A stretch of 10,746 nucleotides of DNA, from NCBI GenBank assembly GCA_900754285.1, contig CAAECB010000013.1, positions 1-10,746 of the forward strand, given 5' to 3'. Both the position numbers and the translations under genes were made by a program. Under the pieces are notes generated by a model. It worked only from the letters and a program-made list of their open reading frames with translations. It did not search any database and had not been told where the DNA came from. Of the stretch, positions 1-5,161 are shown piece after piece; the first letter of the stretch is position 1, and each line of letters starts with the position of its first letter. Origin of the DNA: Clostridia bacterium (GTDB lineage: Bacteria; Bacillota; Clostridia; TANB77; CAG-508).

Positions 1-77
1 ATTCAATACCGCCTTTAGGTGGTGAGCAAGTAAATCCCCTTCTAGGGGAAGAACAAACCACCCGTTTACGGGTGGTT
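1..77 (+). mobile_element. Probable right end of an IS200/IS605-type element (with possible omega-RNA 3' part)
   Basis: Three stem-loops sit in a row: 8-23 (six pairs including one G-T, loop TTTA), 35-49 (six pairs, TCCCCT/AGGGGA, loop TCT) and 56-77 (nine perfect pairs, AACCACCCG/CGGGTGGTT, loop TTTA). GC content here is far above the rest of the window. IS200/IS605 elements have subterminal hairpins instead of terminal inverted repeats, and in tnpB-carrying members the guide RNA scaffold occupies the 3' end of tnpB and the right end. The layout fits such an end, with the transposon body to the left of the window. The exact cleavage point cannot be placed. One frame stays open from base 3 to the TAA at about 90, so a tnpB tail here is possible but not shown. 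There is no T-run after the last stem, which argues against an intrinsic terminator. Confidence 0.45.
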
Positions 78-96
78 ATGATTTGGAGGTAAAAAA

Positions 97-975
97 ATGA
101 AAATAAAAGTTTTAAGCTCACAACAATGTGAGGATAAAAATGTAAATAATGGAGATTGTTTTATTCTTGATAATGGAAGTGAATTAGTATTATATGACTG
201 TGGATGTGAAGATTATGCTAATTATGTCATAGACTACATGAAAGAAAATGGATATGAAAAAGTAAAAATAATGTTATCGCACAATGATGATGATCATTTT
301 AAAGGAATACCAGTATTAATAGAAGATGGGAAAGTCTCAGAGGTTACAACAGTATTATTGTTAAGATATGTAGATGATCTACTTGAAAGAATTGATGATG
401 GAAGAAAAAATAGAGATTCTATAAAGAGACAGATAACTGATATGTATGATAATATAGAACAATTAAGTGGAAATAATTTAAAAGATGCTTTTATTCATAC
501 AAAGATTGCTGATGGAATAGAAATATCTGGCCCGGGAAAAGATTATATATTGGATGCAGCCGCAAAAGGATTAGATACAACAGAGGGAGATACAATAGAC
601 GGAGAGACAATAACAAATGCTACAAGTATACATGCCAAAGTTAAATTAGGTAATAAATATATATTGCTGACAGGAGACTCTAGTTTTGAATCGATTATGA
701 AAGAAAATTTAGATGATTTTGAAATTATTCAATTAGCTCATCATGGGAAAAAAGAAATTGCTGAAAAAGTATTTGAAGAGTTAGAGGATAAACCCGACGA
801 AACATATATTATTTCTGATAATACAGGAACTTCAAATGGTGGTTCAGATAAATTAGATACTAAAGGCTATAAAGTTATGAATACTAAGGATGATGGTATG
901 CTTTCTTTAGATGAAAATAGCAGAAGTATTAATAGTAGTAATAAAGGGACTCTAAATGACTTATTTGATTTGTAA
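97..975 (+). CDS. ComEC-like metallo-beta-lactamase-fold hydrolase
   Basis: The 292-residue protein has the marks of the ComEC-type branch of the metallo-beta-lactamase fold. An HxDxDH metal-binding motif (H62, D64, D66, H67) follows a hydrophobic strand. NATS lies at 174-177, LLTGD at 190-194 and AHHG at 214-217, in the order seen in the nuclease-like domain of ComEC. There are no membrane segments and no signal peptide, so it is a stand-alone soluble enzyme, probably using two zinc ions on a phosphodiester or related bond; the substrate is not evident. Residues 90-135 form a charged helical insert between the first motif and the rest. The start is supported by GGAGG at 85-89. It is the first gene of a three-gene operon and overlaps the next gene by 20 bases, suggesting translational coupling. 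No promoter is visible between the upstream hairpins and this gene, so transcription may enter from the left. Stand-alone proteins of this type often occur in conflict and defence loci; a defence role here is inference from context. Confidence 0.85.
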   Translation: MKIKVLSSQQCEDKNVNNGDCFILDNGSELVLYDCGCEDYANYVIDYMKENGYEKVKIMLSHNDDDHFKGIPVLIEDGKVSEVTTVLLLRYVDDLLERIDDGRKNRDSIKRQITDMYDNIEQLSGNNLKDAFIHTKIADGIEISGPGKDYILDAAAKGLDTTEGDTIDGETITNATSIHAKVKLGNKYILLTGDSSFESIMKENLDDFEIIQLAHHGKKEIAEKVFEELEDKPDETYIISDNTGTSNGGSDKLDTKGYKVMNTKDDGMLSLDENSRSINSSNKGTLNDLFDL

Positions 976-1408
976 AAGGAATATTACTAAACAAGAAATT
1001 GAAGACAGAAGAAAGTATATATATGATGTTTTTCATATATATACTTTAGTGGATACTAAAAATTCCAATGAGAATTTAATAGTATTAAGAAGCATGCCAT
1101 ACACAGATATTGATTTATTTTTAATAATAGGTCATAACAATGCTACAAATAAGTATTTAGAGATACATCATAAAGAAATAAAAGAAAAAAATGTTTTAAT
1201 TATTTCATGCTATACAAAACATTTTTCAAGTATTAGATTATTAAAAGATAAAAATGTCTATACACCAATCGATGGAAAAGAAATAAAAACATATATTGGA
1301 GAACATTATGGATTTAATTTTGAAATTACATTCGAAGAAATACGTTTATATAGAAATAGGAAATTAGATTTAGAAGAATTGTTAAATAAAATATTTAGGA
1401 GAAATTAA
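956..1408 (+). CDS. Small protein with a possible caspase-like His/Cys dyad
   Basis: This 150-residue protein is not one I can assign firmly. A hydrophobic strand ending in Gly-His (LFLIIGH, 54-60, H60) is followed 25 residues later by a second hydrophobic strand ending in Ser-Cys (VLIISC, 80-85, C85). This strand-GH ... strand-xC layout is the core of caspase-like (clan CD) peptidases and CHAT domains, but the spacing is shorter than in most of them and the usual strand-rich N-terminal part is reduced. The C-terminal half (residues 100-150) is charged and may form a cap or partner-binding part. The ATG lies inside the end of the preceding gene (20-base overlap) with only a weak GGGA upstream, so its translation probably depends on the first gene. 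With an MBL protein before it and a membrane protein directly after it, a protease-activated killing system is one reading. The alternative is a non-catalytic Rossmann-like protein. The coding call is firm; the function is not. Confidence 0.45.
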   Translation: MTYLICKRNITKQEIEDRRKYIYDVFHIYTLVDTKNSNENLIVLRSMPYTDIDLFLIIGHNNATNKYLEIHHKEIKEKNVLIISCYTKHFSSIRLLKDKNVYTPIDGKEIKTYIGEHYGFNFEITFEEIRLYRNRKLDLEELLNKIFRRN

Positions 1409-1410
1409 GA

Positions 1411-1896
1411 ATGGAAAAGTTAGTTGAAAAAATTGATGAATATAACATATTTAATTTTATTCTACCTGGATTAATCTTTACTTATTTACTAAAATACTAT
1501 GTCGGAATAGATATATTCCAAGAAAGTTTAATTGAAATGATATTTATATACTATTTCATAGGTTCAATAATCAGTAGAATAGGATCAGTTATTATAGAAA
1601 AAATTCTAATTAAATGTAAATTTATTGAATATGCTCCTTATGGAGAGTATATTAAAGCAAATGAAAAAGATAAAAAGATAAGTCAATTGTTGATTATAAA
1701 TAATATGTATAGAACTATTTGTTCGGGTTTTATATTATTACTTGTAATAAAAATAATAAAAGAGTTATTTAGCAAATGGAATTTATCAATGTGCATAGGA
1801 AATACAATCGGAATAATTACAATAATGTTGTTATATTTGTTTTCTTATAGAAAACAAACAAAATATATAAAAAAAAGGATTGAGATTAACAAATAA
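1411..1896 (+). CDS. Small multi-pass membrane protein, possible effector of the upstream pair
   Basis: This 161-residue protein has about four hydrophobic segments: residues 13-31 (containing ILPG), 41-62, roughly 103-117, and 127-145. Between the second and third lies a charged cytoplasmic-looking loop (63-100) ending in NNMYRT. There is no signal peptide and no recognisable enzyme motif. AGGAGA at 1397-1402 gives eight bases of spacing to the ATG, and only two bases separate it from the stop of the preceding gene, so the three genes clearly form one operon. Small membrane proteins encoded last in defence operons often act as pore formers or membrane disruptors, which is the basis for suggesting an effector role. 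Nothing in the sequence proves this; it could equally be a membrane anchor or immunity partner. A terminator follows directly. Confidence 0.5.
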   Translation: MEKLVEKIDEYNIFNFILPGLIFTYLLKYYVGIDIFQESLIEMIFIYYFIGSIISRIGSVIIEKILIKCKFIEYAPYGEYIKANEKDKKISQLLIINNMYRTICSGFILLLVIKIIKELFSKWNLSMCIGNTIGIITIMLLYLFSYRKQTKYIKKRIEINK

Positions 1897-1897
1897 T

Positions 1898-1925
1898 AAA
1901 AAATAGCACTCATGTGCTATTTTTT
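1898..1925. terminator. Bidirectional intrinsic terminator between convergent genes
   Basis: A perfect 12-bp stem (A-rich left arm 1898-1909, T-rich right arm 1914-1925, core ATAGCAC/GTGCTAT) closes a TCAT loop. The A-run on one side and the T-run on the other make it work on both strands. It sits just after the membrane protein stop and overlaps the stop codon of the convergent DUF6076-like gene. Confidence 0.85.
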
Positions 1926-3162
1926 ATTTATCTTGTTTAGCTACCCAGTTAGCAAATTCTTCGTTAGAAATTTTTCCATCGCAAACATCTTTATACATTT
2001 GTTTACCAATTTTTCGATATTGTTTTAAATCATTTTGATACATCTCTATTTCAGGGTTTCGAGATGCACGAAGTTGTTTCCTACTTCCAATTTTTCTATA
2101 TTTATCATAGGTAGAGTCATTTTCTAATTTCCTTCTTTGATATTCTTTATTTCCAATATCTTTACAAGTTACATATTCAGCCACCTGTCTATCACAATAT
2201 GAAATATTTTTTTTATGAGTTATAAAATATCTTCCACAATTGCCACATATTTTTATATACATACTATTTACAGATACCACATTGAATAATGTAATATAAA
2301 AGCTAGTAAATAAGTTATTAGTTTCAAATCGATTAAGATTAACAAGCTTTCTTCCAGTTGGATCTGTTTCTTCAATAGCATCAATTAAATTATTTATATT
2401 TTCTAACTTAGCATCTTTAGGTTTAAAAGGAAATTGTAAATATTGATAATCTAATATATCTACTGAATGAAAGTTTTTTTTGAATTCAGAAAATGCATTT
2501 GGATATATTTGATTATATAAGTAAAAAATTTGTTTATGAGTTAAATGTTTCATATCAATAGGATTATCAATGTCATAAACAAAATTAATACATTGTTTGA
2601 ATAAATTTTGATAATGTATTAATTTTTCTTTTTCTTTATCATAATATTTTTTAGCTATTTCAATTATTTCATCTATAGGATATAAAGTATCTAATTTAAT
2701 ATAGTCAATGTCTTTTTTATCTAATTTATCTATAAAGTAATCAAAGAAATTTATAAAAAATAGTAAATAATCGTTAAATACATTAAAGTCATAGCTTATA
2801 AAATCTAATAGAGCAAGGTCGTAATGCTCAATTGATGTTGTTGGTTCAAATACAATATAACCATCCAACTCTTCTATATTATGACGAAAAGATAGAGGAA
2901 TAGGGTTAACTCTTGTTTGTGTATTTGCCAGCACTTCTAATCTATTTAATATTTCCTTTTTCCTTGATTCTGAAGGACATTTTTCAAGTTCTAGAATTAA
3001 TTCTCCAAATTCCTCATCATACCAATCATCTTTAAAATTAGATAAATATCTATTATTGTTTTTATTAACAAGTGTACTCATATAAGAACCAGAAATGTGA
3101 ATAAAAATCTGTGAAAAGTATGAAGGTTCAAAAGATATTTTAATTGTATTTTTTCTTTCCAT
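1924..3162 (-). CDS. DUF6076-like protein with C-terminal zinc-binding cysteines
   Basis: This 412-residue protein has a largely helical, Asp/Tyr/Phe-rich N-terminal body and a compact C-terminal zinc site: C306 and C309 in CGNCGRYF, C323 in YCDR and C333 in TCKDIG, followed by a basic helical tail rich in Lys and Arg. This CxxC...YC...C pattern with a trailing basic region matches what I recall of the DUF6076 family, common on mobile elements of gut Bacillota. A related zinc knuckle and basic helix occur in CGNR-type DNA-binding proteins, so nucleic-acid binding is plausible but unproven. The start is supported by AGAAAGGA (minus strand, 3169-3176) ahead of the ATG. The gene runs against its neighbours on both sides, has its own promoter (3241-3269) and ends on the shared terminator, so it is an independent unit. 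It may be an element regulator or a cargo gene; its function is unknown. Confidence 0.6.
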   Translation of the reverse strand: MERKNTIKISFEPSYFSQIFIHISGSYMSTLVNKNNNRYLSNFKDDWYDEEFGELILELEKCPSESRKKEILNRLEVLANTQTRVNPIPLSFRHNIEELDGYIVFEPTTSIEHYDLALLDFISYDFNVFNDYLLFFINFFDYFIDKLDKKDIDYIKLDTLYPIDEIIEIAKKYYDKEKEKLIHYQNLFKQCINFVYDIDNPIDMKHLTHKQIFYLYNQIYPNAFSEFKKNFHSVDILDYQYLQFPFKPKDAKLENINNLIDAIEETDPTGRKLVNLNRFETNNLFTSFYITLFNVVSVNSMYIKICGNCGRYFITHKKNISYCDRQVAEYVTCKDIGNKEYQRRKLENDSTYDKYRKIGSRKQLRASRNPEIEMYQNDLKQYRKIGKQMYKDVCDGKISNEEFANWVAKQDK

Positions 3163-3208
3163 ATAAAATCCTTTCTGTTAACAAATTGCAAAAAAACCAA
3201 AAGTCTCC

Positions 3209-3232
3209 ATTTGATAACGAAATTAATCAAAT
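3209..3232. promoter_or_regulatory. Inverted repeat at the start of the DUF6076-like transcript (possible operator)
   Basis: ATTTGAT at 3209-3215 and ATCAAAT at 3226-3232 are perfect 7-bp half-sites separated by ten bases. They begin eight bases downstream (minus strand) of the predicted -10 box at 3241-3246, where the transcript would begin, a position suited to repression. In AT-rich DNA a 7-bp repeat can arise by chance, so this is only a candidate. Confidence 0.35.
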
Positions 3233-3240
3233 TTAATAGA

Positions 3241-3269
3241 ATTTTATCATAAATCATGTTAATATACAA
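3241..3269 (-). promoter_or_regulatory. Sigma-A type promoter for the DUF6076-like gene
   Basis: Read on the minus strand, TTGTAT (3269-3264) and TAAAAT (3246-3241) are separated by exactly 17 bases. The predicted transcript would have a leader of about 70 bases before the ATG at 3162, with AGAAAGGA as ribosome binding site. Confidence 0.55.
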
Positions 3270-3311
3270 TCAGTTAACAACAAAAAACAAACAAAACTTG
3301 TTAACTAACTT

Positions 3312-3317
3312 TATAAT
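3312..3317 (+). promoter_or_regulatory. Consensus -10 box for the mobility operon, without a good -35
   Basis: TATAAT at 3312-3317 lies 31 bases upstream of the excisionase-like start. No acceptable -35 hexamer is found 16-18 bases upstream, where the sequence is A/C-rich. The nearest GTTAAC site ends six bases before the box, so expression may depend on a protein bound there. Confidence 0.35.
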
Positions 3318-3347
3318 TTAATAAATCAAAAGGAAGGAGGGACATGT

Positions 3348-3548
3348 ATGGAATTACAAAAAGTACAAAGAACAACACTAACAATGAAAGAAGCAGCAGA
3401 GTATTTAGGAATATCATATTGGTTAATTAATCAATTAGTAAGAAGAAAACAAATACCATGCTCAAAAGTTGGTGGAAAATTTCTATTTAGAATTCAAGTA
3501 CTAGACGAATATCTAAGTAGAAAAGAAAAAGAATCAATTAAATATTAA
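3348..3548 (+). CDS. Excisionase-family helix-turn-helix DNA-binding protein
   Basis: This 66-residue basic protein is built almost entirely of one MerR/Xis-like winged helix domain. It has MKEAAEYLGIS (about residues 13-23), the recognition helix with LVRRKQIP, a wing with VGGKFLF, and a closing helix ending VLDEYLSRKEK. This is the excisionase/Mlr DNA-binding pattern found at the head of mobility modules, where the protein directs excision by the integrase or acts as a transcription factor. AGGAGG at 3335-3340 fits the ATG at 3348; an ATG at 3344 is out of frame. It is the first gene of a four-gene + strand block (HTH, replisome organizer, DnaC-like, relaxase). The matching integrase is not in the window, so I cannot tell whether it acts in excision or only in regulation. 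Confidence 0.8.
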   Translation: MELQKVQRTTLTMKEAAEYLGISYWLINQLVRRKQIPCSKVGGKFLFRIQVLDEYLSRKEKESIKY

Positions 3549-3574
3549 TTGAAAGAAAGCGAGGAAAGGAGGAT

Positions 3575-4093
3575 ATGTATGAAATACCGTGGTTTAAAAC
3601 AGAAACTACAATATTTTCAAACAGGAAAATTCAAATAATTCTAAAACTTCCTGAAGGAGACACTTATTTTAGAGTGTGGATTCAATTAATTGCATTAGCA
3701 GTTGAATGTAATAATAGAGGAAAATTAGAAATTGGAACAAATAATCCAATGACAATTCAAAATTTTTCAAAGATTATGGGAAAATCTAATAAAAAAATTG
3801 AAAAAATTTTGAAAAAGTTTCTAGAATTAGAAATGTTAAAAAAAGAAGGGGAAACATTTTTAATAAAAAATTGGGACAAGTATCAAAGTATTGACAAGTA
3901 TGAAAAATATCAAATGCAAAACAGAGAAAGGCAAAGAAAATATCGTAAAAAGCATAAAAGTGAAATTGAAAAAAGTAACGTTATCAAAATGTTAGATAAC
4001 GAAGAAGAAAAGAATACAAAAGATATAGAAAATAAAAAAGAAGAAACTATAAGAGAGGAGAATGAAAATGGATTTAGACAATACAAAATTTAA
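3575..4093 (+). CDS. Phage replisome organizer (DnaD-like N-terminal domain) protein
   Basis: This 172-residue protein has an N-terminal winged-helix domain (about 1-115) of the phage replisome organizer type: the IPWFKTETTIFSNRKI opening, YFRVWIQLIALA, and the later FLIKNWDKYQSIDKYEKY stretch. From about residue 110 it becomes a highly charged, Lys/Glu-rich helix without the usual second domain. Such proteins bind an origin and recruit the helicase loader, which fits the DnaC-like gene encoded next. An AAAGGAGG ribosome binding site (3565-3572) ends only two bases before the ATG, unusually close. GAGG at 3561-3564 gives a more normal distance. The C-terminus overlaps the start of the next gene. 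An element with its own initiator and loader probably replicates briefly after excision; that is inference. Confidence 0.75.
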   Translation: MYEIPWFKTETTIFSNRKIQIILKLPEGDTYFRVWIQLIALAVECNNRGKLEIGTNNPMTIQNFSKIMGKSNKKIEKILKKFLELEMLKKEGETFLIKNWDKYQSIDKYEKYQMQNRERQRKYRKKHKSEIEKSNVIKMLDNEEEKNTKDIENKKEETIREENENGFRQYKI

Positions 4094-4886
4094 TGAAATT
4101 ATTCACAAAAAGTTCAAAAGATGTGAATTTTGTAATAAAGAATTAACACCAATAGGACTTGATTATTTATATGCTAATATTTCTCCTGATGCAATTAAAT
4201 ACGAAAGATGTGATTGTAATAAAGCACAAGAGTATTGGAAAAAAAGAGATGAGCAAGAATATGAAATCCAGAAAAGAAAACATTTTAGGGATGTTATAAA
4301 CAAGCTATACAAAAAGAACTATAATGAAAGAAAATTTCAAAATCTGAACTTTGAAAATTTTAATATTAATTCAGTCAATGAAAAAGCAGTAAAAGTTGCT
4401 AATGACTATACAAACAAATGTATAACAAAAGTACAAACTAAAGGACTGATAATGACAGGCGAGTCAGGACTTGGAAAAACACATTTGGCAGCATCAATCG
4501 CTAATAAATTAATTGAAAATGACAAGATTGTATTAATGGGAAGACTGACGACTTTATTAGACATGATAAAAGAAACATTTAGAGACAATACAAAGTCAGA
4601 AAATGAATTAATAGAGCTATATTCAAATGTAGATATGATTATAATTGATGATCTGGGAACAGAAAAAATAAGTCAGTGGGCATTGGAAAAATTATATACA
4701 ATTATTGAAAATCGAAATGAAAATAGATTACCAATAATCATTACAACGAGATTTGATAAGCAAGGATTAATCGAAAGATTTAGTCAAAGTCAAGATGAAC
4801 AATTAGTAGATGCAATAATATCAAAATTATATCAAATGTGTTATGGGATAACACTAAAAAGGGTAAAAGAAAAAGAGTTAGTATAA
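4068..4886 (+). CDS. DnaC-like AAA+ helicase loader with N-terminal zinc motif
   Basis: From the chosen start this is a 272-residue protein. GAGGAG at 4055-4060 leaves one base before an ATG at 4062 but seven before the in-frame ATG at 4068, so 4068 is preferred. An N-terminal cysteine cluster (C19, C22, C48, C50; CEFC and CDC) probably binds zinc. A coiled, charged linker follows. The AAA+ core has Walker A GESGLGKT (131-138) and Walker B MIIIDD (190-195, D194-D195), then LPIIITTRFD resembling sensor 1. This is the DnaC/IstB family. With the replisome organizer just upstream, it most likely loads the host replicative helicase at an origin in this element. An IstB-type transposition helper is unlikely, since no istA-like gene is nearby. 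The gene overlaps the previous one by about 26 bases and shares its operon. Confidence 0.85.
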   Translation: MDLDNTKFNEIIHKKFKRCEFCNKELTPIGLDYLYANISPDAIKYERCDCNKAQEYWKKRDEQEYEIQKRKHFRDVINKLYKKNYNERKFQNLNFENFNINSVNEKAVKVANDYTNKCITKVQTKGLIMTGESGLGKTHLAASIANKLIENDKIVLMGRLTTLLDMIKETFRDNTKSENELIELYSNVDMIIIDDLGTEKISQWALEKLYTIIENRNENRLPIIITTRFDKQGLIERFSQSQDEQLVDAIISKLYQMCYGITLKRVKEKELV

Positions 4887-5161
4887 GCCGCAAAACTAAA
4901 ATACTAACCCAAATCTTTATACAATTATTGTAGTACAAAAATATAAAAAAGTAAATAGAAAATGAAAGAAAAAAGTACTTGGGTTTTGATAAAAAAGTCC
5001 AAGTACTTTTTCAAAATATTGTGTGTATTTGATAGAAAAAGTAATGGTTTTAGTACTAAAAAAGAGTGCATTATTGTCCTAACAAGCAATGAATTTCGTC
5101 AGCTCGAAATTCTAAATGAGGAAATTCCCCAATCCCCTTTTTAAATGAGAGGAGAGAGCAA
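4887..5161 (+). other. Relaxase leader region, candidate oriT
   Basis: This stretch separates the helicase-loader and relaxase genes. It has two clear inverted repeats. The first is a 13-bp perfect stem, 4970-4982 with 4999-5011 (arms AAAGTACTTGG/CCAAGTACTTT), with a 16-base loop. The second is an 8-bp perfect stem, 5091-5098 with 5105-5112 (GAATTTCG/CGAAATTC), with a 6-base loop, followed by a C-rich segment at 5123-5142. MOBP relaxases normally act on an oriT with inverted repeats close upstream of their own gene, so this is the best oriT candidate in the window. The nick site cannot be named. The first hairpin has T's in its right arm but none after it, so it is at most a weak attenuator. 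Confidence 0.4.
4962..5144 (+). CDS. Short open reading frame of doubtful coding status before the relaxase
   Basis: A 60-codon frame would give a basic protein whose last part (KKECIIVLTSNEFRQLEIL) reads like ordinary protein. No ribosome binding site precedes the ATG, and an in-frame stop lies two codons upstream. Both inverted repeats of the relaxase leader fall inside it, one over codons 4-17. I know no family for it. It could be a small relaxosome accessory protein, the remnant of one, or a chance frame across oriT. Confidence 0.25.
   Translation: MKEKSTWVLIKKSKYFFKILCVFDRKSNGFSTKKECIIVLTSNEFRQLEILNEEIPQSPF

Larger units (their letters stand above)
3177..3305. repeat. Three GTTAAC palindromes in the divergent intergenic region
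   Basis: Identical GTTAAC palindromes lie at 3177-3182, 3273-3278 and 3300-3305, with related flanks (TGTTAACA, AGTTAACA, TGTTAACT). One is close to the DUF6076-like start, one just upstream of that gene's -35 box, and one beside the -10 box of the excisionase-like gene. Such clustering between divergent genes suggests binding sites for a regulator or for the excisionase-like protein encoded next to them. Confidence 0.4.

Noticed and set aside
56..77. Perfect 9-bp hairpin read as an intrinsic terminator
   Set aside because: The stem is followed by ATGATTTGG rather than a T-run, and two further hairpins precede it. A mobile-element end explains it better.
3..92. Open frame at the left edge as the tail of a tnpB gene
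   Set aside because: The stretch is open by frame but covers all three hairpins and gives no zinc-ribbon or RuvC motif, so it cannot be called as a gene from what is visible.
956..975. Frameshift joining the MBL gene and the next gene into one protein
   Set aside because: The first protein already has all its expected motifs and a natural end, and the second starts with its own ATG. A 20-base overlap is normal for coupled genes.
3078..3269. Minus-strand 63-codon open frame overlapping the start of the DUF6076-like gene
   Set aside because: It has no ribosome binding site, runs through the promoter and the start of a better supported gene, and its protein looks like random AT-rich translation.
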